51,609 nt of DNA, taken from NCBI GenBank assembly GCA_903953895.1, contig CAJBLH010000049.1, positions 1 to 51,609 on the forward strand. Reading direction: 5' to 3'. Positions 18,020 through 26,390 of this stretch are shown in pieces (position 1 is the first letter of the stretch; each line of letters opens with the position of its first letter). Origin of the DNA: an uncultured Desulfobacteraceae bacterium. Lineage in GTDB: Bacteria; Desulfobacterota; Desulfobacteria; Desulfobacterales; Desulfatirhabdiaceae. A program made the translations under genes and the position numbers. The notes under the pieces are model-generated. The model did not search any database and was not told the DNA's origin. It saw nothing but the letters and a program-made list of their open reading frames with translations.

Positions 18020-18466
18020 TCAAGAATGCATGGCGCTGGCTTTTTGACGGAATTTTTCAAGCCCCAGAACCACGCCGTCAATTATCGCTTCCGGCTTGGC
18101 GGGGCATCCCGGCACATAGACATCCACCGGAATGACCTTGTCCACGCCGCCGACCACATTATAAGCTTCCCGGAAAACACCGCCGGTCAGGCCGCAAGCC
18201 CCAAGAGCCACCACCACCTTCGGTTCCGGAATCTGATCGTACAGATTGCGCAGCACCTGCTTGTTCCGGTGATTGACCGTACCGGTCACCAGAAAGATAT
18301 CCGCATGCATCGGATTGCCGGTGTTGATGATACCGAACCGTTCCAGGTCATAGACCGGTGTCAGACAGGCCAGCACTTCGATATCACAGCCGTTGCAACT
18401 GCCGCAATCGAAATGCAGAACCCAGGGTGACAGCATCCGGGCCTTGGTGAGGATTTTTTCGAACAT
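18020..18466 (-). CDS. echC: Ech-type [NiFe]-hydrogenase small subunit EchC (NuoB-like)
   Basis: This 148-residue subunit carries the proximal [4Fe-4S] cluster. The ligands are visible as CGSCNGCDIE (about 22-31), the Cys of VALGACGLTGG, and the Cys of YVPGCPAKPEAI. It relays electrons between the EchF clusters and the nickel site of EchE. The length is typical of EchC. It follows echB by 13 bases. Confidence 0.92.
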   Translation of the reverse strand: MFEKILTKARMLSPWVLHFDCGSCNGCDIEVLACLTPVYDLERFGIINTGNPMHADIFLVTGTVNHRNKQVLRNLYDQIPEPKVVVALGACGLTGGVFREAYNVVGGVDKVIPVDVYVPGCPAKPEAIIDGVVLGLEKFRQKASAMHS

Positions 18467-18479
18467 ATGGCAAAGCCCC

Positions 18480-19334
18480 CTATCTTACATACAACCAGAC
18501 AAGATTGACCAGAGAAAGTGTGATGCCCATGGCCCAGCCGTATCCGAGCATCCACCGCCAGTTCATACGGGCGGAAACGTTATCGATCCAGATTTCCACA
18601 AAATAGGTGATTCCCACCAGAAGAATTGCCCCCAGCGGGTTCGTTGTCCAAAAAAGGGAACAAAACCCCAGAACCAGAACGGTTTCATACCAGTGGGCGA
18701 TTTCAGTGAGCGCCAGAATCGGTCCGGAATAATCCGTGAGCAGTCCCTTGACGAGTTCCTGATGCGCATGGTGCGAGGTGGACAGATCGAAAGGGGATTT
18801 TCGGAGTTTGATGGTCAGCACAAAATTCAGCACCAGAAACAGAAACGGGAGTTTCAGCAGCAGGGGTTGTTTCAGCGCATAAACGGCTTCGATTTTAAAG
18901 CTGCCGGTATGCAGATAAATGCCGACAGCGATAAAAATCAAAAGCGGTTCATAGCAAAGAATCTGCAGGAGTTCTCGGTGCGCGCCGGCCTGACTGTACG
19001 GCGATGTGGAGGAAAAGGCGCCGACCACCAGAAAAACCGCACCCACGGCCTGAATGAAGAGAATCAGAAGCAGGTCGGAGCGGAGAAAAAACAGAACCAG
19101 CGATATGGATGCCGCCGTCAGATAGGCATTGGCGCAGAACGCCTGCCAGACATTAACCACCTGCTTTTCTTTTCCAAAAAGCTTGATCACATCATAAAAC
19201 GGCTGCAGCAACGGCGGGCCGATGCGGGACTGAAAGCGTGCGGTAAGAATCCTGTCGAAACCGGCGATCAAACCGCCGAGAAGGGGGCCGGCAACCAGTC
19301 CGGCAACAATCATCATAAGGACATGGCCTGTCAT
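18480..19334 (-). CDS. echB: Ech-type hydrogenase membrane subunit EchB (NuoH-like)
   Basis: This 284-residue polytopic membrane protein, homologous to NuoH/HycD, anchors the catalytic arm and forms part of the ion path. It shows GLIAGFDRILTARFQSRIGPPLLQPFYDVIKLF, the conserved NuoH-like cytoplasmic loop, and RKSPFDLSTSHHAHQELVKGL with its conserved acidic residues. The start at ATG 19334 overlaps the echA stop by four bases; the open frame extends further upstream but without family similarity. Confidence 0.92.
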   Translation of the reverse strand: MTGHVLMMIVAGLVAGPLLGGLIAGFDRILTARFQSRIGPPLLQPFYDVIKLFGKEKQVVNVWQAFCANAYLTAASISLVLFFLRSDLLLILFIQAVGAVFLVVGAFSSTSPYSQAGAHRELLQILCYEPLLIFIAVGIYLHTGSFKIEAVYALKQPLLLKLPFLFLVLNFVLTIKLRKSPFDLSTSHHAHQELVKGLLTDYSGPILALTEIAHWYETVLVLGFCSLFWTTNPLGAILLVGITYFVEIWIDNVSARMNWRWMLGYGWAMGITLSLVNLVWLYVR

Positions 19335-21238
19335 AGCGCACCTCCCACGATCAGGGTCAACAGCATGCCGGCAGCCAGGTTGATCCAGACCGTCAGCTTC
19401 CTTTCGCCGAAAATATTCGACAGGTAGTAATTTCCCGCCTCTGCTTTGATCAGTTTGTTCATGGGTCCGAGAAAGACTCTGGGCTCGGCGGTGTGAATGC
19501 CGCTGAGATAAGGCGGGCAGATACGTGCCTGGGTGGCGCCCCGGACGGCCCAGATCGATTGCAGAAAGCCAAGAACGGCGATCAGGCAAAGGGGCAGTAC
19601 GGCAAAAACGCCATACGCATTTTCCAGAATACCGTTTTTAAGAGAATAAGGCGGCGCATAATTCAGGTTCATCGCGGCAGTGAACAGCCCTCTGTATATC
19701 CAGGGAACGGCGATACTGAGAATCCCGGCCCCCGTACAAAGCGACAGCAATGCCCCCCACGTCAGCGCCGGCTGCTTCTCGAGATGGAATATCCCGGCAA
19801 ACGGATCACTCATCAGCGTTCCGGCCCACCGGGCCCAGTACATGGCTGTCAGGGCGCTGCCGACAGCCGCCAGAATGATGACGAAAATATTTCCGGCGGC
19901 TGCCTCCATGGCCATCCACTTACCAAGAAGCAGGCCGAAAGGAGGCATGATCATCATCACGACCCCCATCACCGTGATGAGCGCCGTCAAAGGCATTTTG
20001 GCATACAGACCGCGCATGTCTTCGATATCACGGCTTTCGATATGCTGCTCGATCGTACCCACACACAGAAAGAGCATGGCCTTGATGACGGCATGGAAAA
20101 TGATGAGCAGGACAGCGGCGGTCATGGACTCCGGTGTATTGAGGCCGGCACAGGCGAAAATGAGACCGAGATTGCTGATGGTGGAATAGGCCAGCACTTT
20201 TTTGCCGTTGCTCTGACCAAGCGCCAGTGCGGCTCCGGCCAGAAACGTGAATGCACCGAAAATAGCGATGCAGGGGCTCAAGAAACTTCCCTGCATGGCC
20301 GGCGCCAGTCGGAGTGCCAGATAGACACCGACCTTGACCATGGTGCTGGAATGGAGCAGGGCCGAGACCGGTGTTGGGGCGACCATGGCCCCTACCAGCC
20401 AGCTCTGCATGGGAAACTGGGCGGATTTGACGAAACAGGCGAAACACAGCAGCGACAGAGACAGAAAAGAAAGTCCGGCGCCGGCGGGTGTGCGGATGAC
20501 CTGCTGCATGTCGATACTCCCAATGTTGCGGTAGATCATGATCAGCGACACGATAAACGCCAGACAGCCGATACTGTTCATCCACAATGCCCGGACGGAA
20601 TTCCGGACGGCGATCTCGGTTCCATCGTGGCCGATGAGCAGAAATGAGCAGAGGGTGGTGGCTTCGAAAAAGAAGTGAATGACGGTCATATCGTTGGAAA
20701 GCACCAAACCGTTCATAACCCCGAGAAAAAACAGCATGACGAAGAAAAACCGAGGCTGCCGGCTGGTTGCCGGATGCAGGTGTTCTTCGTGGTTTTTCAT
20801 GTAGGGAATAGCCTGAAAGCAGATGATTGACCCGACGATGGATATGATCAGCACCATGATGAGCGATAGGTTATCGCAGTAAAAAGCCTGAGTGGTCGGA
20901 TGGTCCGCGATCATGAACACTTCAAACCAGATGACAAGGATAATCTGCAAGGCGGCGGGGATGATGACAAGAATACTGCGATGTTTGATTCCGTAATACA
21001 GGATGGCAAACATCAGGATGAAATCCGGAATCTGAATGAGGCCATGGACATCGAGGCCGAAAACGGTTTCCGGAGAAAACGTGAAGGGAACATACGAGAT
21101 CAGAAGCAGTGAGCAAGTGATCAGAATACATCCGGTTGACAGGACAATGAATGACCGGACCGGGGCGGAGCGGATTGCATAGCAGCTCAGCGCACCCAGA
21201 AAAGGCAGGAGTATCAGCATGAAAGTAATCGTTTGCAT
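19331..21238 (-). CDS. echA: Ech-type hydrogenase antiporter-like subunit EchA (NuoL/NuoM-like)
   Basis: This 635-residue membrane protein of the Mrp antiporter/NuoL family provides the ion-translocating module. It has more than 14 hydrophobic helices. Family marks are [25 protein letters not shown] (helix-5 Glu), [56 protein letters not shown] (in overlapping segments, with the conserved Lys and His), and [13 protein letters not shown]. The length matches EchA. It starts 32 bases after the hdrA stop, linking the Hdr and Ech halves of the cluster. Confidence 0.92.
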   Translation of the reverse strand: [635 protein letters not shown]

Positions 21239-21270
21239 GGCGTTTTCATCCTCGTTGTCTGTGGGTCAGG

Positions 21271-24200
21271 TCAAAATTTTCGCTCATCGAAAAGGGCATC
21301 GATACCGGCAATCAACTGGTCGTCGGTCCAGTGCTTGAGCGCAATGGCTCCGGCCGGACATTCCGAAACACAGATACCGCACCCCATGCAGGCCGATGGC
21401 GGAATCTCCGACACGCCGTCCGGATTGATCCGCGGCGCACTGAAAGGGCATATCCGGACACAGATGAGACATGCGGCGCATTTATCCGCATCGACTTGCG
21501 CAACGGCCGCAGATGTTGTCATGATTTCTTTGCACAGGATTTTGACGGCCTGTTGCCCCGCACTTTTGGCCATGGTAATGGATTCTTCGATAAACCTGGG
21601 GCTGTGCGCCAAACCGGCCAGAAAAATGCCGGAAGTTGCAAATTCCACGGGCCTTAATTTGACATGGGCCTCCAGAAAAAATCCCTCATCGGTTGTCGGA
21701 AGCTTCAGGAGATGGGCGATCTGCTTGGTCCCTTCATCCGGCCGAATACCGGCACTCAACACCACGATATCGGGTTCGACCCGAAAATCCTGGTGAGAGC
21801 TTCTGTCCGTGAAATCGACGGTCAACGTGCCGTTTGCATCAAACACCTGCGGTTTTTCATCCGGATGATATCGGAAAAAAAGCGCACCCTGCTGTCTGGA
21901 TTCAGCATAATAGAGTTCTTTGAATCCAAACGTTCGGACGTCCCGGTATAACACGACAACTTTGGCCTCGGGATTCATTTTTTTGAGCTGGATACTGTTT
22001 TTGACGGCTGCGGCGCAACACACGCGGCTGCAGTAAGAAAAACCAGGTTCACGTGATCCGACGCACTGGATCATGACGATACGGTTCAGCCGTTTTGCCC
22101 AGGACGGATCATCGATCATCCGTTTTGAAAATGCGACTTGCGTCAGTATTCGATCATCTTTTCCATAACGATATTCCACAGGTTCATAAGGCCGACCGCC
22201 TGTGGCGACAATAACTGCTCCATACTGAATCGAAACGGGCCCATCTTGTGTTTCGATGGTTCCCTGAAATGCGCCGCAATGTCCGCTATGGGATACCAGC
22301 CTGCTGTTTAAATGAACCGAAATATTGGCATGATGGGTGACACGTTCCGTCAGGTATCGAATCGACCTTGCCGGAGAATTTCCTTCGAGCGTCAGGCTCA
22401 GATTTCTGGCAAAACCACCCAAACTGTCATTTTTTTCAACCAGATAGACTTTGAATCCCTGGTCTGCAATGGTCAGCGCAGCACTCAGCCCGGCAATGCC
22501 TCCTCCGATCACCAGACCCTCGTTTACAACCCGATAGGATTTATCATACAGCGGCTCCAGTCGCCTGGCCCGGCCCACACCGGCATGTATCAGTTCCATG
22601 GCTTTCTGTGTGGCTTTATCCGGCTCATTGCCATGTACCCAGGAACACTGGTTCCGGATATTGGTCAGCTCGAACAGGTAAGGATTCAGGCCGGCATCCT
22701 TCAGTGTATTCTGAAACAGGGACTCATGCGTTTTGGGCGAGCAGGCGGCCACCACGACCCGGTTCAGGCGGTGTGTTTTGATCAATTCGACGATTTTCGA
22801 CTGGGTTTCCGTGGAACAGGTAAACATGAAGTCGCTGGCAACAACCACGTTCGGCAATTTTTTGACATCCGCCAGAACCTTTTGGATGTTCACGACACCG
22901 GCGATATTGGTTCCGCAGTGGCAGACCAGAACGCCCATCCGGGGCTCGGCATCGATGGGATATTCATCGGGTCGTTTTTCAACGGTAATCTCGGTATTTC
23001 TGGCAGAACCGATGAAAATGGATGCTTCGGCTGCGGCCGCTCCCGCCTGAATGATGGTTTCGGGAATGTCTTTGGGTGTTTCGATGCCTCCGCACGCGAA
23101 AATACCGGGCCGGGATGTCGTCATGGGTTCATCGAAATCGGCGGACAGATACCCGTATGGATTGGTTGTCAGCCCCACCTGTCGGGCAAGTTCGGTAAAC
23201 GCCTGCGACGGTTTGAAGCCGCTCGAAAGCACAACCAGTTCGTATTCTTCTTCAATTTTTCGATTTAAATGATGATCGAAAGTTTCGATGATCAGATTCT
23301 CGTTTTCAGGGTTCAAATAAATCTGGGAAATCATGGATCGCCGGAATTGCACGCCGTGTCGATTGCGGGCACGATCGACATAGTCGTCGAATCCTTTGCC
23401 ATGGGCCCGAATGTCCATAAAATAAATTGTCGCCTGCGTATCGGGTTCATGGTCGCGCGTCAGTACCGCCTGCTTGACGGCGTGCATGCAGCAGACCGAA
23501 GAACAGAACGGTCGGTTTCGGGCCGCATCCCGAGACAGGACACATTGAATCCAGGCGATTTTTTCGGGTACCTTGCCGTCGGAGGGGCGCAGCAGATGAC
23601 CGGCATACGGGCCTGTTGCGGACAGCATCCGTTCAAATTGCAGAGACGTTACCACATTCCGATATCTTCCGTAACCGAACTCGCCTTCCGTTGCTGTCAA
23701 CGCCAATTCAAAACCCGTTGAAATCACGACTGCACCGGCCATGAGGGTCAGAATTTCCGGTTTTTGATCGTAATCCACGGCGCCGGCCGGACAGATTTTC
23801 CTGCAGATTCCGCATTTGCCCCGGGTCAATTTCAGGCAATGTTCGGCATCCAGGGCGTATTTCAAGGGAACCGCCTGGGGAAAGGTCAGAAATGCGGCTT
23901 TCCGTGTTCCCAGTTCACCATTGAACGGATCAGGAACTTTTTGGGGACATTTCTCAGCACATTTGCCGCAGGCGATGCATTTTTCTTCGTTGATATAACG
24001 GGGCTGTTTTTCAATCGTAGCGGTAAACCGCCCGGGGCTTCCGTTCAAGTCGATCATTCGGCTGAGGGGCAGAATTTTGATATTTACATGGCCGGCGGCC
24101 TGTACCAGTTTTGGAGAAAACATGCAGGTCGAGCAGTCATTGGTTGGAAACGTCTTATCCAGACCCGCCATGATACCGCCGAGAGAATGTGTTTGTTCGA

Positions 24201-24312
24201 CCAGATAGACAAAAAAGCCCGTATCCGCCAGATCGATGGCGCACTGAATACCTGCAATACCGCCACCGACGACGATGACCTTTCCAATCGGATTTTTAAA
24301 ATTTGATTCCAT
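21271..24312 (-). CDS. hdrA: Double-length HdrA: flavin/iron-sulfur electron-bifurcating subunit
   Basis: The 1013-residue protein holds two HdrA-like flavin modules. Module 1 (1-440): GGGIAGIQCAIDLAD (16-30), the CSTC pair at 60-63, an inserted ferredoxin with CIACGKCAEKCP (112-123) and CGICRKIC (167-174), and CSSVCC (270-275). Module 2 (about 455-930): the HdrA N-terminal cluster region (C464, C466, C499, C524, C556), then GGGIAGLSAALTIAD (603-617) and CSRVCC (761-766). The C-terminus adds two [4Fe-4S] motifs, CAACLICVRICP (945-956) and CMGCGICVSECP (975-986). HdrA binds the FAD at which electron bifurcation occurs; two flavin sites in one chain are unusual. No Shine-Dalgarno is visible before ATG 24312, which is 114 bases after the hdrB stop. 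Confidence 0.9.
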   Translation of the reverse strand: MESNFKNPIGKVIVVGGGIAGIQCAIDLADTGFFVYLVEQTHSLGGIMAGLDKTFPTNDCSTCMFSPKLVQAAGHVNIKILPLSRMIDLNGSPGRFTATIEKQPRYINEEKCIACGKCAEKCPQKVPDPFNGELGTRKAAFLTFPQAVPLKYALDAEHCLKLTRGKCGICRKICPAGAVDYDQKPEILTLMAGAVVISTGFELALTATEGEFGYGRYRNVVTSLQFERMLSATGPYAGHLLRPSDGKVPEKIAWIQCVLSRDAARNRPFCSSVCCMHAVKQAVLTRDHEPDTQATIYFMDIRAHGKGFDDYVDRARNRHGVQFRRSMISQIYLNPENENLIIETFDHHLNRKIEEEYELVVLSSGFKPSQAFTELARQVGLTTNPYGYLSADFDEPMTTSRPGIFACGGIETPKDIPETIIQAGAAAAEASIFIGSARNTEITVEKRPDEYPIDAEPRMGVLVCHCGTNIAGVVNIQKVLADVKKLPNVVVASDFMFTCSTETQSKIVELIKTHRLNRVVVAACSPKTHESLFQNTLKDAGLNPYLFELTNIRNQCSWVHGNEPDKATQKAMELIHAGVGRARRLEPLYDKSYRVVNEGLVIGGGIAGLSAALTIADQGFKVYLVEKNDSLGGFARNLSLTLEGNSPARSIRYLTERVTHHANISVHLNSRLVSHSGHCGAFQGTIETQDGPVSIQYGAVIVATGGRPYEPVEYRYGKDDRILTQVAFSKRMIDDPSWAKRLNRIVMIQCVGSREPGFSYCSRVCCAAAVKNSIQLKKMNPEAKVVVLYRDVRTFGFKELYYAESRQQGALFFRYHPDEKPQVFDANGTLTVDFTDRSSHQDFRVEPDIVVLSAGIRPDEGTKQIAHLLKLPTTDEGFFLEAHVKLRPVEFATSGIFLAGLAHSPRFIEESITMAKSAGQQAVKILCKEIMTTSAAVAQVDADKCAACLICVRICPFSAPRINPDGVSEIPPSACMGCGICVSECPAGAIALKHWTDDQLIAGIDALFDERKF

Positions 24313-24426
24313 AATGATTATACTAAACTTTCATGAATAAACCGGCAACCCCACGCATGAAAATGACATTCACCCGCAGTAACCTGATCACCGATTACTT
24401 TCTGCGTTTCGGAGTCAGAAATATTT

Positions 24427-25263
24427 TCACAGAAAATGTTTTGCCCGTAACAGCGGAACAGGATCCGTGAAATGCATTTTAAACCACTGCGGATCAGTAA
24501 TCTTGTTGAATCCCAAGCGCAGCAGCTCCGTAAAATAAAATACAGGAATACGTTTTTCGGGCCGATCTTTCTGTAGGATATCCAGATTGGACTGACACAG
24601 GGGACATGAAACCACAATGGCCTGGGCTCCGGCCTGCCCGGCTTTTTCCAGGATCCTTCCGGCCAGCGATTCGCCGATCTGCCTGCGGGCAATGCCGATA
24701 CTGGCGCCGCAACACGTTGATTTATAGGACCAGTCGATCACCTCGGCGCCGACTGCTGTGGCGATGCGATCCAGCGTCTGGGGATTTTCATAATCCGTAT
24801 ACCCGGTGATCTTCGGCGGACGAACCATCTGGCAGCCGTAGTAGCAGACCACTTTCAGCCCGACTAACGGTTTCACCACCCGTTCTTTGATCGATGCAAT
24901 CATCCGGGGCTCTGCAAAAAAACGTGTCATATCATGGACCTGAATATCTCCTGTTACCGACCAGGGGATATCGAACAGTTTTTTCTGGATCATCTGCTGT
25001 GAAAACCGCAGTCGGTTGAAGCACATGGCGCATGGCGAGACGATATCCCGCCCCATTTTCTCCGCAGCCGCCAGATTCCTGGCCGGAAGAAGTACCGACA
25101 TCGATTGGCTGAGACTGTGAGCGGCCGTGGCCCCGCAGCAGGTCCAGTCCGCAATTTCCACCAGATCGATTTCCAGTTCCGTGAAAACAGCGGAAATAGA
25201 CCGAGCATAATCATTGGCCATGCCTTCGAGGGAACAGCCTGGATAAAAAGACAGTTTCATCAA
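24427..25263 (-). CDS. hdrB: Heterodisulfide reductase-like subunit B
   Basis: This 278-residue protein has the two CCG domains that bind the noncubane [4Fe-4S] clusters where disulfides are reduced. CCG copy 1 includes GCSLEG near the start and DWTCCGATAAHS (about 40-51); copy 2 includes CYYGCQ and STCCGASIGIA, followed by CPLCQSNLDIL. All Cys are present, so the site looks active. In methanogens it reduces CoM-S-S-CoB; in a sulfate reducer a DsrC-type or other thiol disulfide is the likely partner, by inference. It overlaps hdrC by four bases. Confidence 0.93.
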   Translation of the reverse strand: MMKLSFYPGCSLEGMANDYARSISAVFTELEIDLVEIADWTCCGATAAHSLSQSMSVLLPARNLAAAEKMGRDIVSPCAMCFNRLRFSQQMIQKKLFDIPWSVTGDIQVHDMTRFFAEPRMIASIKERVVKPLVGLKVVCYYGCQMVRPPKITGYTDYENPQTLDRIATAVGAEVIDWSYKSTCCGASIGIARRQIGESLAGRILEKAGQAGAQAIVVSCPLCQSNLDILQKDRPEKRIPVFYFTELLRLGFNKITDPQWFKMHFTDPVPLLRAKHFL

Positions 25264-25901
25264 TCCATTTCTCCAGAAATCCGGTGATGGGCTTTTTGCA
25301 GTTCCTTGATCGCCCTGGATCGAGGTGTAAGCAGTTTGAGCCTTCCCTTCCGCAGCAACGACATCCCCACAAGAATTTCATCTTTTAAAGAGCCATCTTT
25401 CATTTTTTCTTTGAGAATATTCAGTTTCGAATAATAGGCGCTCATCAACCGAATTTCATTGACGCGACCGGATGTTCTCAGCACATCGAGAAATGTCTGG
25501 TGAAATACGGCCAGACTTTCATATTCGGGAGCGACAGACGATTGCGCCGCAATATTTCGCAGATGATTGATGGTTTCCGCCACATCCACTTCATTGGGGC
25601 AATATGTCGTACACATTTCACAGGACAGGCACACCCAGATCGTAGCGGATTTCAGCAGCTCCTCGCGCCACCCCAACTGAATGTAGCGCATGACCTGGTG
25701 CGGCTTGATATCCATATAGTGGCTGACCGGGCAGGCATTGGTGCAGCGTTCGCATTGATAACAAGCTGAAATGTTGACACCGGCCTCTCCCTGGATTCTG
25801 TTCAGAAAAAAATCCCCCCGGTCTCCGATCCGTTTTCGTTCTTTAGCGGGTTGGCGTGCCGGTTGTCCTGCCGATGCTTCCGGGTGATGGTGATGTTCCA
25901 T
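25260..25901 (-). CDS. hdrC: Heterodisulfide reductase-like subunit C
   Basis: This 213-residue electron carrier links HdrA to HdrB. Its two [4Fe-4S] motifs are CYQCERCTNACPV (about 47-59) and CLSCEMCTTYCPN (about 89-101). The C-terminal part is helical, as in other HdrC proteins. The N-terminus reads MEHHHHPEAS and is followed by a basic stretch, so it has a natural His cluster. The hdrB start overlaps its stop. It follows the maturation protease by 35 bases. Confidence 0.92.
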   Translation of the reverse strand: MEHHHHPEASAGQPARQPAKERKRIGDRGDFFLNRIQGEAGVNISACYQCERCTNACPVSHYMDIKPHQVMRYIQLGWREELLKSATIWVCLSCEMCTTYCPNEVDVAETINHLRNIAAQSSVAPEYESLAVFHQTFLDVLRTSGRVNEIRLMSAYYSKLNILKEKMKDGSLKDEILVGMSLLRKGRLKLLTPRSRAIKELQKAHHRISGEMD

Positions 25902-25936
25902 TATCCCATTGTCTCCTGTGTACTGATGAATGGTAT

Positions 25937-26389
25937 TTAAAGCATTTTACGGCTGACATGCTCGGCGATCTGTCGGACGATCCCATCCTGCAGACATGCC
26001 ATCTGCGGAGACAGACTTTCTCCGAAAAGGCATTCTGTAACGATTGCCACGCCATAGATACCTACAACCTCCGGAACCGCAATCCCCACATCCTTTCCCA
26101 ATTGAAGTATCTCGAAAAAATGCATCCCGTGGGATGAAAACAGGTGAATGGCTTCTTCCGCAGCCGCCAGTTTCACCACCGTACCCGGTGGATACCGCCG
26201 GTTCTGAATGGCGTCGATCACAAAAACCCGGTCGTAACCCGTTACGATATCCAGGAGATCGAGGCCGATCAGGGCACAAGTACGCACATCCGTGTCTGCA
26301 AAAATTCCATCGAGTGCTTGGGCCACATGCAATCCGACCCCGTCATCGGAGAGAATGGGATTTCCCATACCCAGGATTAATGTCTTCAT
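25937..26389 (-). CDS. [NiFe]-hydrogenase maturation endopeptidase
   Basis: This 150-residue HyaD/HycI-family protease clips the C-terminal peptide of a [NiFe]-hydrogenase large subunit after nickel insertion. It begins MKTLILGMGNPILSDDGVGLHV, with the nickel-sensing Asp in SDDGVG, then DLLDIVTGYDRVFVIDAIQ with the second acidic site, and SSHGMHFFEIL with the His. ATG 26389 is one base beyond the mvhA stop. Its likely client is MvhA, which carries a 26-residue tail after DPCLSCATH; EchE has none. Confidence 0.92.
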   Translation of the reverse strand: MKTLILGMGNPILSDDGVGLHVAQALDGIFADTDVRTCALIGLDLLDIVTGYDRVFVIDAIQNRRYPPGTVVKLAAAEEAIHLFSSHGMHFFEILQLGKDVGIAVPEVVGIYGVAIVTECLFGESLSPQMACLQDGIVRQIAEHVSRKML

Positions 26390-26390
26390 G

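Noticed and set aside
16098-21238. Complex I (Nuo) operon
   Set aside because: The large subunit keeps both nickel-binding Cys pairs (CGIC at 64-67 and DPCISC at 350-355), and the six-gene order matches echABCDEF, so it is a hydrogenase.
25872-25901. His-tag or cloning artefact at the HdrC N-terminus
   Set aside because: Only four His are present, with natural codon use and a native genomic context; read as an ordinary His-rich N-terminus.
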